From positions 1-64,000 of the forward strand of contig NZ_LIPF01000002.1 in NCBI RefSeq assembly GCF_001905385.1: a DNA stretch of 64,000 nt, written 5' to 3'. Source of the stretch: Streptomyces sp. CB02414. Its GTDB lineage: Bacteria; Actinomycetota; Actinomycetes; Streptomycetales; Streptomycetaceae. The notes under the pieces are model-generated. The model made no database searches and had not been told where the DNA came from. It saw only the letters and a program-made list of their open reading frames with translations. This document shows, in pieces, positions 1 through 10,859 of this stretch. The position numbers and the translations under genes were made by a program. Numbering within the stretch: position 1 is the stretch's first letter; every line of letters starts with the position of its first letter.

Positions 1-386
1 CGCGAGGGCACCACCATCGCCCCCCTCATCACCCGCCTCAACACCATCCGCCGCGAGAACCCGGCTCTGCACCAGCTGCGCGATCTGCACTTCCACCGCA
101 CGGACAAGGAGGAGGTGATCGCCTACTCGAAGCGGCGGGGGTCGAACACGGTTCTGGTGGTCGTGAACCTCGACCCCCACCACACCCAGGAGGCCACGGT
201 CTCGTTGGACATGCCGCAACTCGGCCTGGACTGGCACGAGTCGGTGCCGGTGCGCGACGAGCTCACCGGCGAGACCTACCACTGGGGCAGGGCCAACTAT
301 GTGCGCCTGGAGCCGGGCCGGACGCCCGCGCACGTCTGCACGGTTCTGCGACCGTCCCACCCGCAGATCGGAGGGTCACCCACCAC

Positions 387-390
<4 letters not shown>
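1..390 (+). CDS. glgE: alpha-1,4-glucan:maltose-1-phosphate maltosyltransferase, C-terminal end (partial)
   Basis: The reading frame is open from base 1 and ends at TGA 388-390, so only about the last 129 residues are present. GlgE extends alpha-glucan with maltosyl units from maltose 1-phosphate in the cytoplasm. The visible part has the helix [11 protein letters not shown] followed by the C-terminal beta-sandwich ([31 protein letters not shown]) typical of GH13_3 GlgE. The catalytic barrel lies upstream of the window. The stop overlaps the treS start (ATGA), and the following treS, pep2 and glgB complete the GlgE pathway, so the assignment rests on fold and context. A generic GH13 alpha-amylase C-terminus is the alternative, less likely given the operon. 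Confidence 0.88.
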
Positions 391-2087
<1,697 letters not shown>

Positions 2088-2196
2088 GGCCCGTCCAGGC
2101 CACAGGGCCCGATCCCCGGCGCGGGGCGGTTTCCGCCGCCCCGCCCGGGGCACGCATCAGTAACACCCCGACGACCCGGGGAAGGGACGCGACGCC

Positions 2197-3597
2197 ATGT
2201 CGGAAGCCGTCACGAGCACCGTCACGAGCACGAGCCCACCGGGCCTCCTAGCGTCACTCGATCCACTCCTGCGGGACTGGCTGCCCCGGCAGCGCTGGTT
2301 CGCGGGCAAGGGGCGTCCGGTCACCGGGTTCTCACTGGTCGCCGCCACCGACCTGCTCCCCTCCGAGGCCCGCCTCGGCCTCCACCACGTGCTGGTCCGC
2401 GCCCACCAGCAGCCCGTCGCGGACCCGGGCGCGCCCGAGGAGCCCGGCGACTGCTACCAGCTCCTGATAGGCACGCGCGAGGCGCTGCCGCCCCGGCTGG
2501 CGCCCGCGCTGATCGGACACGTGACCGAGGGCCCGCTGGCCGGCCGCACCGCCTACGACGCCCTGTACGACACCCGGCCCGCCGAGGTGCTCCTGGAGGC
2601 GCTGCGCACCAGGGCCCGTATCGGCGGGCTCCGCTTCGAGCGGGAGGGGGAGGCGGAGATACGCACGGGGCTGGTGCCCCGGCTGATGACCGCCGAGCAG
2701 TCGAACTCCTCGCTCGTGTACGGAGATACGTTCATCCTCAAGCTGTTGCGCCGGATCGTGCCGGGCGTCAACCCCGATCTGGAGCTGCCCCTGGCGCTGT
2801 CCCGCGAGGACTGCCCCCGGGTGCCCGCGCCGGCGGGCTGGATGGTCGCCGACCTGACCGGCCGGACCTGGGTGCTGGGTGTGCTCCAGCCGTACGTGCA
2901 GGGCGCGACGGACGGCTGGGAGCTGGCCCTGCGGGAGCTGGCGAAGGGCGAGGACTTCGCCGCCGAGGCGCGTGCGCTGGGACGGGCCACCGCCGAGGTG
3001 CACACCGCGCTGGCCCGCGCGCTGCCGACCGTCACCCTCGGCCTCGGTCAGATCCGGCAGCTCGCCGACGGCATGACCGGCCGGCTGGAGGAGGCCGCGC
3101 GGGCGGTTCCGCTGCTGCGGCCGTACGCGCCCGCCCTGCGTACGGCGTTCACCGCACTGGGCGACCTGGCCGCCGAGGGCCGTACCTGGACCGCCCAGCG
3201 CGTCCACGGCGACCTGCACCTCGGCCAGTGCCTGCGCTCGCCCTCCGGGCAGTGGTCGCTGATCGACTTCGAGGGGGAGCCGGCGAAGCCCCTGGCCGAG
3301 CGCCGGATGCCGCAGCCGCCGGTGCGGGACGTCGCCGGGATGCTGCGTTCCTTCGACTACGCCGCGCACTCGGCCGGTGCCCCGGCGCCCGGCTGGGCCG
3401 AGTCCTGCCGGGCCGCGTACTGCACCGGGTACGCGGAGGCCGGCGGGCACGATCCGCGCACCGACCCGGTGATGCTGCGTGCCTGCGAGACGGACAAGGC
3501 GGTCTACGAGGTCCTGTACGAGGCACGGCACCGTCCCGACTGGCTGACGGTGCCCCTGTCCGCGGTGCGCCGCCTGTCCACGCCCGAACCGGCATGA
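2197..3597 (+). CDS. pep2: maltokinase (maltose 1-phosphate forming)
   Basis: 466 residues. It phosphorylates maltose from TreS to maltose 1-phosphate, the GlgE donor. The fold is aminoglycoside-phosphotransferase-like. The N-terminal cap begins LRDWLPRQRWFAGKGR, a maltokinase hallmark. The phosphate-binding loop region is SNSSLVYGDTFILKLLRR. The catalytic loop is RVHGDLHLGQCL and the metal-binding segment is LIDFEGEPAKPLAERR. The ATG is preceded by GGGAAGGG. In some actinobacteria Pep2 is fused to TreS; here they are separate but adjacent and codirectional. Confidence 0.94.
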   Translation: MSEAVTSTVTSTSPPGLLASLDPLLRDWLPRQRWFAGKGRPVTGFSLVAATDLLPSEARLGLHHVLVRAHQQPVADPGAPEEPGDCYQLLIGTREALPPRLAPALIGHVTEGPLAGRTAYDALYDTRPAEVLLEALRTRARIGGLRFEREGEAEIRTGLVPRLMTAEQSNSSLVYGDTFILKLLRRIVPGVNPDLELPLALSREDCPRVPAPAGWMVADLTGRTWVLGVLQPYVQGATDGWELALRELAKGEDFAAEARALGRATAEVHTALARALPTVTLGLGQIRQLADGMTGRLEEAARAVPLLRPYAPALRTAFTALGDLAAEGRTWTAQRVHGDLHLGQCLRSPSGQWSLIDFEGEPAKPLAERRMPQPPVRDVAGMLRSFDYAAHSAGAPAPGWAESCRAAYCTGYAEAGGHDPRTDPVMLRACETDKAVYEVLYEARHRPDWLTVPLSAVRRLSTPEPA

Positions 3598-3670
3598 CGG
3601 CCACCTTTTTGCTCCTCCCTCTTGATCCCCCGCTTGCTCCCACTGCGACTGCGCCCAGGAGGCCCCGCCC

Positions 3671-6067
3671 GTGACCCCCCGCCCCTCGTCCAGCGGTCCC
3701 GACCCGGAGAAGACGGCCGCCAAGAAGGCGGCCGCGAAGGAGACGACCGGCAAGAAAGCGACAGCCAAGAAGACCGCGGCCAAGAAGACCGCGGCGAAGA
3801 AGGCCGCCGTCAAGAAGACCGTCGCCAGGAAAACCGTCGCCAAGAAGGCATCCGGCAAGCGGGCCGAGCCCCCCGTCTCCGTCACCCCCGCCCTGGACGC
3901 CGCCGACCGGGAGCGGCTGCTCGCCGGCACCCACCACGACCCGCACTCCGTGCTGGGCGCCCACCCGGTGCCCGGCGGGATCGCCGTGCGGGTCTTCCGG
4001 CCGTACGCCCTCGCGGTGAGCGTCCGGTCCGGGGAGCTGCGGGCCGAACTGCACGACGACGGGGACGGGTTCTTCTCGGGCCTGCTGCCGCTGGGCGACG
4101 TCCCGGCCTACCGGCTGCTGGTGACGTACGAGAGCACGGCCTCGGAGGCGGAGGACCCGTACCGCTTCCTGCCCACGCTGGGCGACCTGGACCTGCACCT
4201 GATCGGTGAGGGCCGGCACGAGCAGCTGTGGCAGGCGCTCGGCGCCCACCCGACGGTGCACGAGGGCGTGGCGGGCACCCGCTTCACGGTGTGGGCGCCG
4301 AACGCGCGCGGAGTGCGGGTGGCCGGCGGCTTCAACTTCTGGGACGGCACCGGTCACCCGATGCGCTCGCTGGGCGGCACCGGGGTGTGGGAGCTCTTCC
4401 TGCCCGGCATCGGCGCGGGCGAGCTGTACAAGTTCGAGATCACCCGGCCGGACGGCTCGCGCACCTTCCGCGCCGACCCGCTGGCCCGCCGTACCGAGGT
4501 GCCGCCGGCCACCTCCTCCGTCGTACACGCCTCCGACTACACCTGGGGCGACGAGGAGTGGCTGGCCCGGCGGGCGGAGGCGCCCGCGCACGAGGCGCCG
4601 ATGTCGGTGTACGAGGTCCACCTGCCGTCCTGGCGGCCCGGACTGACGTACCGGGAGCTGGCCGAACAACTCCCCGCGTACGTCGGCGACCTGGGCTTCA
4701 CGCACGTCGAGCTGATGCCGGTCGCCGAGCACCCCTTCGGCGGCTCCTGGGGCTACCAGGTCACCGGCTTCTACGCGCCCACGGCCCGGCTCGGCGACCC
4801 GGACGACTTCAAGTACCTGGTGGACCGGCTGCACCAGGCCGGGATCGGCGTCCTGATGGACTGGGTGCCGGCGCACTTCCCGCGCGACGACTGGGCGCTG
4901 GCCGAGTTCGACGGGCGGCCGCTGTACGAGCACTCCGACCCGCTGCGGGCGGCGCACCCGGACTGGGGGACGCTGGAGTTCGACTTCGGGCGCCGGGAGG
5001 TGCGCAACTTCCTGGTCGCCAACGCCGTGTACTGGTGCGAGGAGTTCCACATCGACGGGCTGCGGGTGGACGCGGTCGCCTCGATGCTCTACCTGGACTA
5101 CTCGCGCGAGCCGGGCCAGTGGACGCCGAACGAGCACGGCGGCCGGGAGAACCTGGACGCGGTGGCATTCCTCCAGGAGGTGAACGCGACGGTGTACCGG
5201 CGGGTGCCGGGCGTCGTGACGGTCGCGGAGGAGTCGACGGCCTGGGACGGGGTCACCCGGGCCACCCACCACAAGGGGCCGAGCGGCTTCGGCGGGCTCG
5301 GGTTCGGGCTGAAGTGGAACATGGGCTGGATGCACGACTCGCTCCAGTACATGAGCCACGAGCCGGTGCACCGCAAGTACCACCACGGCGAGATGACCTT
5401 CTCCATGGTGTACGCGTACAGCGAGAACTACGTGCTGCCGATATCGCACGACGAGGTGGTGCACGGGAAGAGGTCGCTGGTGTCGAAGATGCCGGGCGAC
5501 TGGTGGCAGCAGCGCGCCAACGTACGGGCGTACCTGGGCTTCATGTGGGCGCACCCCGGCAAGCAGCTGCTCTTCATGGGGCAGGAGTTCGCGCAGGGCG
5601 CGGAGTGGTCCGAGGCGCACGGGCCCGACTGGTGGCTGCTCGACCCGGAGTACGGGGCGGCGGCGGACCACCGGGGCGTACGGGACCTGGTCCGCGACCT
5701 GAACACCGCCTACCGGGCCACGCCCGCCCTGTGGCGGCTCGACACCCACCCCGACGGGTTCGCGTGGGTCGTCGGGGACGCCGCCGAGGACAACGTCCTC
5801 GCGTTCCTGCGCCTGGACGCCGACGGCACCCCGCTCCTCGCGGTGTCGAACCTCGCCCCGGTCGTCCGGCACGACTACCGCCTCGGCGTCCCGGACGACG
5901 TGCCCGCCTGGCACGAGGTGCTCAACACGGACGCCGTGCGGTACGGCGGCGGTGGCGTGGGCAGTCCCGACCCGGTCAAGCCGGAGGCGCGGGGGTGGCA
6001 CGGCCGGGCGGCGAGCGTCCGCCTGACCCTGCCGCCCCTCGCGACGGTGTGGCTGCGTCCGGCCTAG
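3671..6067 (+). CDS. glgB: 1,4-alpha-glucan branching enzyme with Lys/Ala-rich N-terminal tail
   Basis: 798 residues from a GTG start after AGGAGGCC. It introduces alpha-1,6 branches into glucan made by GlgE. After the tail come the GlgB N-domain (about 75-190), CBM48 (about 195-290; [20 protein letters not shown]) and the GH13_9 barrel. Catalytic landmarks are [17 protein letters not shown] (nucleophile Asp near residue 467), TVAEESTAW (acid/base Glu near 520) and [14 protein letters not shown]. Residues 14-63 hold 18 lysines with a roughly 5-residue period ([16 protein letters not shown]), resembling histone H1 or the tails of actinobacterial HU proteins and not needed for catalysis. The stop shares CTAG with the convergent helicase gene. 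Confidence 0.95.
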   Translation: MTPRPSSSGPDPEKTAAKKAAAKETTGKKATAKKTAAKKTAAKKAAVKKTVARKTVAKKASGKRAEPPVSVTPALDAADRERLLAGTHHDPHSVLGAHPVPGGIAVRVFRPYALAVSVRSGELRAELHDDGDGFFSGLLPLGDVPAYRLLVTYESTASEAEDPYRFLPTLGDLDLHLIGEGRHEQLWQALGAHPTVHEGVAGTRFTVWAPNARGVRVAGGFNFWDGTGHPMRSLGGTGVWELFLPGIGAGELYKFEITRPDGSRTFRADPLARRTEVPPATSSVVHASDYTWGDEEWLARRAEAPAHEAPMSVYEVHLPSWRPGLTYRELAEQLPAYVGDLGFTHVELMPVAEHPFGGSWGYQVTGFYAPTARLGDPDDFKYLVDRLHQAGIGVLMDWVPAHFPRDDWALAEFDGRPLYEHSDPLRAAHPDWGTLEFDFGRREVRNFLVANAVYWCEEFHIDGLRVDAVASMLYLDYSREPGQWTPNEHGGRENLDAVAFLQEVNATVYRRVPGVVTVAEESTAWDGVTRATHHKGPSGFGGLGFGLKWNMGWMHDSLQYMSHEPVHRKYHHGEMTFSMVYAYSENYVLPISHDEVVHGKRSLVSKMPGDWWQQRANVRAYLGFMWAHPGKQLLFMGQEFAQGAEWSEAHGPDWWLLDPEYGAAADHRGVRDLVRDLNTAYRATPALWRLDTHPDGFAWVVGDAAEDNVLAFLRLDADGTPLLAVSNLAPVVRHDYRLGVPDDVPAWHEVLNTDAVRYGGGGVGSPDPVKPEARGWHGRAASVRLTLPPLATVWLRPA

Positions 6068-8328
6068 GCGTCCACGAGGCCCTTCGGCAGCGGCTCGGTG
6101 TGCAGGACGCCGAGCCGCTGGGTGGCCCGGGTGAGGGCGACGTACAGGTCGCTGGTGCCGTAGCGGCCGGGCTCGACGACCAGGACGGAGTCGAACTCCA
6201 GGCCCTTGGACTGGCGCGGGTCGAGCAGGACGACCGTGTGGGTCAGGTCAGGCTCGGCGCCCGCCGTGACGCCGTCCAGCCGGGCGGCGAGCGCGGTGTG
6301 CAGCTCGCGCGGGGCGATGACGGCGAGGCGGCCCTCCTCGGGGGTCAGCTCGCCGACCGCCTCGGCTACCGCCGCCGGGAGGTCGTCCGTGGCGCGGACG
6401 AAGGGCCTCACGCCCGTGGACCGCACCGAACTCGGCGGTTCGAAGGAGGGGTCCTCGGCCCGGACCACCGCCGCCGCCACGTCCATGATCTCGGCCGGGG
6501 TGCGGTAGTTGACGCCCAGCCGGGTGTGCTCCCAGCGGTCCTCGACGTAGGGGGCGAGGATCTTCGACCAGGAGCCGACGCCGGCCGCCTCCGCGGTCTG
6601 CGCCGGGTCGCCGACCAGGGTCATCGAGCGGGTGGGGCAGCGGCGCATCAGCAGCCGCCAGGCCATCGGGGACAGCTCCTGCGCCTCGTCCACGATGATG
6701 TGCCCGAAAGCCCAGGTCCGGTCGGCCGCGGCGCGCTCGGCGGCGCTGCGGTGGTCCTCCGCCTCCTGGCGTTCGGCGAAGCGTTCGGCGTCGATGATGT
6801 CGTGGGCGAGGAGGACCTCGGCGTCCTCCTCGTCCTTGTCCTCGAACTCGTAGGTCCGGGACGCGTACGACACGTCCAGCACGCCCTGCGCGTAGGCGAT
6901 CTGCGCCGCCCGCTCGCGTTCGGCGCGGGTGCGGGCGACGCGGTCGTCCACGCCGAGCAGTTCGGCCGCCTCGTCCAGCAGCGGCACGTCGGCGACGGTC
7001 CAGTGCCGGGTGACCGGGCGGCGGACGGCGGCGGCGTCCTCGGGGCTCAGGAAGTCCTCGGGGGCGGCGAGGAAGTCGGCGACCAGGCGGTGCGGGGTGA
7101 GGCGGGGCCACAGCTGGTCGACGGCGGACCAGACCTCGGGGTTCTCGGCGAGTTCGTCGCGGATCTGGGTGACGTCGCTCGCGTCGAGCAGGCTGGAGCC
7201 GTCGAAGGGGTCGGTGCCGATGCGCTCGGCGTACAGCTCGGTCAGCGTGTTGAGGATGTGCCCCTCGAAGTGCTCGCGGGCGGCGTTGTGCGGCAGCTTC
7301 GCGGCGCGGGTGCGTTCGCGGGCGACGCCGACGAGGCCGTCGTCCAGCATCAGGATCTCGCGGTCGTGCTCGATCGCGATCACCGGGTCGGGCAGCGCCT
7401 GCCGGTCGCGGACCACCTCGGCGAGTACGCCGGCCATGTCGGCGCGGCCCTTGACCGCCGCCGCCTCGGGAGTGTCCGTCGCGGTGGCCTTCACGCCGGG
7501 GAACAGTTCGCCGACGGTGGCGAGGAGCACGCCGGTCTCGCCCAGGGAGGGCAGCACCTCGCCGATGTAGCCGAGGAAGGCGGGGTTGGGGCCGACGATG
7601 AGGACGGCGCGCTTGGCGAGCAGTTCGCGGTGCTCGTAGAGGAGGTAGGCGGCGCGGTGCAGGGCGACGGCGGTCTTGCCGGTGCCGGGGCCGCCCTCGA
7701 CGACCAGGACGCCGCGGTGCGGGGCGCGGATGATGCGGTCCTGGTCGGCCTGGATGGTCTGCACGATGTCGCCCATGCGGCCGGTGCGCGCCGAGTTCAG
7801 CGCGGCCAGCAGCACGGCGTCGCCGGACGGGTCCTCGTGGCCGGTGCGCGTCTCGTCGCCGACGTCGAGGAACTCGTCGTGCAGGGCGGTGACCCGGCGG
7901 CCCTCGCTGGCGATGTGCCGGCGGCGGCGCAGGCCCATCGGGGTGTGGCCGGTGGCCAGGTAGAAGGGGCGGGCGACGTCGGCCCGCCAGTCGATCAGAA
8001 CCGGGGTGCGCTCGGCGTCGTCGGCGCGCAGGCCGATGCGGCCGATGTGGTGACCGGTACCGGAGGCGAGGTCGATCCGGCCGAAGCAGAGGGAGCCGTC
8101 CACCGCGTTGAGCGCGGCGAGCAGCCCGGAGCGCTCGGCGACCAGGATGTCCCGCTCCAGCCTGGCCTGCTGGGGGGTGTTGCCCTGCGCGAGCGCCTCG
8201 GTGACCGACACCTCGGCGTCGCCGCGCAGCGCGTCCACACGCGCGTACAGTCCGTCGATGAATTCCTGCTCGTGCCGCAATTCATCGTCCGGATATTCGG
8301 TGTTTGACAATTCCACTCCCGGCCGCAT
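6064..8328 (-). CDS. HelD/UvrD-like superfamily 1 ATPase (RNA polymerase-associated helicase family)
   Basis: 754 residues. HelD-family proteins bind RNA polymerase and release stalled or drug-bound complexes; the actinobacterial class includes HelR. An N-terminal coiled-coil ([19 protein letters not shown]) precedes [12 protein letters not shown], typical of HelD. Q motif: [12 protein letters not shown]. Walker [21 protein letters not shown]. Walker [16 protein letters not shown]. Motif IV-VI regions include [11 protein letters not shown] and [15 protein letters not shown]. The ATG at 8328 has no good ribosome-binding site; GTG (codon 5) or TTG (codon 7) are alternatives. I do not see an obvious rifamycin-associated element upstream, so whether it is HelR itself is open. 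Confidence 0.88.
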   Translation of the reverse strand: MRPGVELSNTEYPDDELRHEQEFIDGLYARVDALRGDAEVSVTEALAQGNTPQQARLERDILVAERSGLLAALNAVDGSLCFGRIDLASGTGHHIGRIGLRADDAERTPVLIDWRADVARPFYLATGHTPMGLRRRRHIASEGRRVTALHDEFLDVGDETRTGHEDPSGDAVLLAALNSARTGRMGDIVQTIQADQDRIIRAPHRGVLVVEGGPGTGKTAVALHRAAYLLYEHRELLAKRAVLIVGPNPAFLGYIGEVLPSLGETGVLLATVGELFPGVKATATDTPEAAAVKGRADMAGVLAEVVRDRQALPDPVIAIEHDREILMLDDGLVGVARERTRAAKLPHNAAREHFEGHILNTLTELYAERIGTDPFDGSSLLDASDVTQIRDELAENPEVWSAVDQLWPRLTPHRLVADFLAAPEDFLSPEDAAAVRRPVTRHWTVADVPLLDEAAELLGVDDRVARTRAERERAAQIAYAQGVLDVSYASRTYEFEDKDEEDAEVLLAHDIIDAERFAERQEAEDHRSAAERAAADRTWAFGHIIVDEAQELSPMAWRLLMRRCPTRSMTLVGDPAQTAEAAGVGSWSKILAPYVEDRWEHTRLGVNYRTPAEIMDVAAAVVRAEDPSFEPPSSVRSTGVRPFVRATDDLPAAVAEAVGELTPEEGRLAVIAPRELHTALAARLDGVTAGAEPDLTHTVVLLDPRQSKGLEFDSVLVVEPGRYGTSDLYVALTRATQRLGVLHTEPLPKGLVDA

Positions 8329-8399
8329 ATACTGTGCCTACTGAACTTCTTCGCGACCTCTTTCTACTGAAGTCACGAATCATCGAATATACGCAGAGA

Positions 8400-8429
8400 A
8401 ATCCCCCAGGCGCAATTGCCCGGGGGATT
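8400..8429 (-). terminator. intrinsic terminator downstream of the thioredoxin gene
   Basis: The arms AATCCCCC (8400-8407) and GGGGGATT (8422-8429) pair, then GGC with GCC after one mismatch, around a GCAATT loop. On the minus strand the stem is followed by TCTCT. It lies 18 nt after the thioredoxin stop and before the helicase gene, so it separates the two minus-strand units. Confidence 0.7.
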
Positions 8430-8447
8430 CTTTGTGCGGTGGTCCGG

Positions 8448-8780
8448 TCAGATCACGTCGGCCAGCTCCGCCAGCAGCCGCCGCTTGGGCCGCGCACCCA
8501 CCATCGACTTCACCGGCTCACCCCCGCGGAAGACCATGAACGTCGGCATCGACAGCACCTTGTACGCGTTGGTGGTCGCCGGATTCCGGTCGACGTTCAG
8601 CTGCACCACCTTGAGCCGGCCGGCCTCCTCGGCGGCCACGGCCGCGAGCACCGGGGCCATCTGCCGGCACGGCGGGCACCAGTCCGCCGTGAACTCCACC
8701 AGCACCGGCAGCTCGCCGGCCAGCACCTCCTCGTCGAACTCCGCGTCCGTCACCTCCGGCACCCCGGTGACCGTCGTCAT
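8448..8780 (-). CDS. thioredoxin
   Basis: 110 residues from ATG 8778-8780, a normal thioredoxin length. It has the classic active site FTADWCPPCRQMAPVL (Cys-Pro-Pro-Cys; the second residue is Pro rather than the usual Gly), the beta-strand LKVVQLNVDRNPATTNAYKV and the cis-proline segment SMPTFMVFRGGEPVKS. It reduces protein disulfides in the cytoplasm. The start overlaps the merR stop by 4 nt (ATGA), so the two are translationally coupled and the redox gene is probably controlled by the MerR protein. Longer upstream frames lack a ribosome-binding site and would run through merR. Confidence 0.93.
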   Translation of the reverse strand: MTTVTGVPEVTDAEFDEEVLAGELPVLVEFTADWCPPCRQMAPVLAAVAAEEAGRLKVVQLNVDRNPATTNAYKVLSMPTFMVFRGGEPVKSMVGARPKRRLLAELADVI

Positions 8781-9175
8781 GCGTGTCCTCCCAGTTCGCA
8801 TTTGGGCTCCGGACCCCCCGGAACCGCCGCCTCGGCCCGCGCGAGCTGCGCGCCCACCTGCGCCCGCACCGACGTCAGCTGCTCGATCAGCGTGTCCAGC
8901 TCCGCCAGCTTGCGCCGGTAGACCACGAGGGACGCCGGGCAGGAGTCGCCCTCGGGGTGCCCGGCGCGCAGGCACTCCACGAACGGGCGGGTCTCCTCCA
9001 GGTCGAACCCGAAGTCCTGGAGCGTCCTGATCTGCCGCAGCAGCTTCAGGTCGTCCTCGTCGTAGGTCCGGTAGCCGTTCTCGCCCCGCCGCGCGGGCAG
9101 CAGGCCCCGCGACTCGTAGTACCGCAGCGTCCGCGTCGTGGTCCCGGCGCGTGCGGCCAGCTCGCCGATTCGCAT
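8777..9175 (-). CDS. MerR-family transcriptional regulator
   Basis: 132 residues. The N-terminal winged helix is canonical (MRIGELAARAGTTTRTLRYYE, then GYRTYDEDDLKLLRQIRTL), followed by a dimerisation helix and a C-terminal helix. Cysteines at about 68, 79 and 126 could form a metal or redox sensor, but the spacing does not match MerR or CueR closely. Chosen start ATG 9173-9175 begins exactly at the conserved MRIGE motif and sits 7 nt after a TACGTT -10, suggesting a leaderless message. It is cotranscribed with the overlapping thioredoxin gene. Confidence 0.9.
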   Translation of the reverse strand: MRIGELAARAGTTTRTLRYYESRGLLPARRGENGYRTYDEDDLKLLRQIRTLQDFGFDLEETRPFVECLRAGHPEGDSCPASLVVYRRKLAELDTLIEQLTSVRAQVGAQLARAEAAVPGGPEPKCELGGHA

Positions 9176-9182
9176 GCGGACG

Positions 9183-9213
9183 AACGTAAGCCTTGACGCG
9201 GACGTCAAGGCAA
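9183..9213 (-). promoter_or_regulatory. MerR-type promoter with dyad operator (merR-trx)
   Basis: A perfect dyad CCTTGACG-N4-CGTCAAGG (9191-9210) lies between TTGCCT (-35, 9213-9208) and TACGTT (-10, 9188-9183), read on the minus strand. The spacer is 19 bp, the unusually long spacing that MerR activators act on. The predicted transcript start is at or next to the ATG at 9175. This is seen in sequence; that the encoded MerR binds here is inference. Confidence 0.65.
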
Positions 9214-9245
9214 GAAGCCCCGCGCCGGGGGACGCGGGGCTTCTT
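9212..9245 (-). terminator. terminator after dctA
   Basis: The 13-bp arms AAGAAGCCCCGCG (9212-9224) and CGCGGGGCTTCTT (9233-9245) match perfectly around an 8-nt loop. It lies 62 nt after the dctA stop and immediately before the merR promoter, so it probably ends dctA transcription. Confidence 0.75.
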
Positions 9246-9307
9246 CGGGGGACCGGGCGGCTGAGCAACGGGGGGAGCACCTCAGCCGCCCGGCGTGTGC
9301 GGCGCGG

Positions 9308-10705
9308 TCAGGCCCGCGCCAGCTCCTTCTCGCCGCCCTGCTCGGGCAGGTCGGGCGTGTCGCCGGCGTCGTCGTCGGCGCCGTGGTCGTCGTCCAGCAG
9401 GGTCTTCTCGTCGAACGGGATCCGGCCGGCGAGCACCTCGTTCACCCGGGCCTTGTCGATCTCCTTGGTCCAGGTGCCGATCAGGACGGTGGCGACGGCG
9501 TTGCCGCCGAAGTTGGTCAGGGCGCGGGCCTCGCTCATGAAGCGGTCGATGCCGACGATCAGGCCGATGCCGTCCACCAGGGCGGGCTTGTGCGAGGAGA
9601 GACCACCGGCCAGCGTGGCCAGACCGGCGCCGGAGACACCGGCCGCGCCCTTCGAGGCGACCAGCAGGAAGAGCAGCAGCGGGATCTGCTCGCCGATCGA
9701 CATCGGCGTGCCCATGGCGTCGGCGATGAACAGCGAGGCCATGGTCATGTAGATCATGGTGCCGTCGAGGTTGAAGGAGTAGCCGGTCGGGACGGTGATG
9801 CCGACCACCGGCTTGCTGATGCCCAGGTGCTCCATCTTCGCGATGAGGCGCGGCAGCGCCGACTCCGAGGAGGAGGTGGACAGGATCAGCAGGAACTCGC
9901 GGCCCAGGTACTTGAAGAGCGAGAAGACGTTGACGCCGGCGATGACGCGCAGCAGCGTGCCCAGCACCACGAAGAGGAAGAGGACGCAGGTGACGTAGAA
10001 GCCGAGCATCAGGACGGCCAGGCTCTTGAGGGCGTCGACGCCGGCCGAGCCGGTGACGGCGGCGATGGCACCGAAGGCGCCGACCGGGGCCGCCCACATG
10101 ATCATCGCCAGGACGCGGAAGACCAGCCGCTGGATGTGCTCGATGCCGCGCAGCACCGGCTGCCCGGCGTTGCCCATGGCCTGCAGGGCGAAGCCGCACA
10201 GCAGGGCGATCAGCAGGGTCTGCAGGACCTCGCCGGAGGTGAACGCCGACACGATCGTGGTCGGGATGATGCCCATCAGGAAGTCGACGGTGCCCTTGGC
10301 CTCCGCGTCGACCTGCGCCTGACCGGTCTCCTTGACGGCGTCGGTCACCGCGAGGCCGGTGCCCGGGTCGAGGATGTTGCCGACGACCAGGCCGATGGCG
10401 AGCGCCACCAGCGACATCACCAGGAAGTAGCCCAGCGCGATACCGCCGACCGCGCCGACCTTGGCGGCCTTGCGGACGGAACCGATGCCCAGCACGATCG
10501 TGCAGAAGATGATCGGCGAGATCATCATCTTGATCAGGTTCACGAAGCCGGTGCCGAGCGGCTTCAGCTCCGTCGCGAAGTCGGGCGCGATCAGACCGAC
10601 GGCGATACCGAGGGCGACCGCGATGATCACCGCGATGTAGAGGTAGTGCGTGCGGTCCCGCTTGGCTTTGGGTGCGGCTGGTGCCGTAGCGGCGTTGCTG
10701 GTCAC
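9308..10705 (-). CDS. dctA: C4-dicarboxylate:cation symporter (DctA/DAACS family)
   Basis: 465 residues from GTG 10703-10705, preceded by AAGGAGGG at ideal spacing; the 16-codon longer frame has no such site. DctA imports succinate, fumarate and malate with cations. Visible features are the first membrane helix (LYIAVIIAVALGIAVGLI), NLIKMMISPIIFCTIVLGI, the serine-rich re-entrant loop STSSSESALPRLI, and the conserved PTGYSFNLDGTMIYMTMASL followed by GAAGVSGAGLATLAG. It is divergent from the CitA/CitB-like two-component genes, the usual arrangement for regulated dicarboxylate uptake. Confidence 0.93.
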   Translation of the reverse strand: MTSNAATAPAAPKAKRDRTHYLYIAVIIAVALGIAVGLIAPDFATELKPLGTGFVNLIKMMISPIIFCTIVLGIGSVRKAAKVGAVGGIALGYFLVMSLVALAIGLVVGNILDPGTGLAVTDAVKETGQAQVDAEAKGTVDFLMGIIPTTIVSAFTSGEVLQTLLIALLCGFALQAMGNAGQPVLRGIEHIQRLVFRVLAMIMWAAPVGAFGAIAAVTGSAGVDALKSLAVLMLGFYVTCVLFLFVVLGTLLRVIAGVNVFSLFKYLGREFLLILSTSSSESALPRLIAKMEHLGISKPVVGITVPTGYSFNLDGTMIYMTMASLFIADAMGTPMSIGEQIPLLLFLLVASKGAAGVSGAGLATLAGGLSSHKPALVDGIGLIVGIDRFMSEARALTNFGGNAVATVLIGTWTKEIDKARVNEVLAGRIPFDEKTLLDDDHGADDDAGDTPDLPEQGGEKELARA

Positions 10706-10796
10706 GGCGGCCCTCCTTGACGACGTCGTCGGCATCACCGGCGTGCGGCTCACGTCCGGGCGGTTGTTTCGGGGATGCGGCGACTATCTCCCGCGT

Positions 10797-10812
10797 TGTG
10801 AGCGCGGTCACC
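10797..10812. promoter_or_regulatory. CRP-like dyad in the dctA / sensor-kinase intergenic region
   Basis: TGTGA-GCGCGG-TCACC matches the CRP-type TGTGA-N6-TCACA pattern at 9 of 10 defined bases, and also the GTG-N6-GNCAC pattern reported for S. coelicolor Crp. It lies 92 bp before the dctA GTG and 48 bp before the kinase ATG, a place where it could act on either gene. A second half-site pair TTGTGA/TTCACAA (10796, 10828) overlaps it. Confidence 0.45.
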
Positions 10813-10859
10813 CTTGCGTTCATTTAGTTCACAATCCAGCCAGGAGGGAGACTTGCGGC

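Noticed and set aside
8329..8400. Search for a rifamycin-associated element upstream of the HelD-like gene
   Set aside because: No long GC-rich inverted repeat of that kind is visible, so I do not claim rifamycin induction or the name helR.
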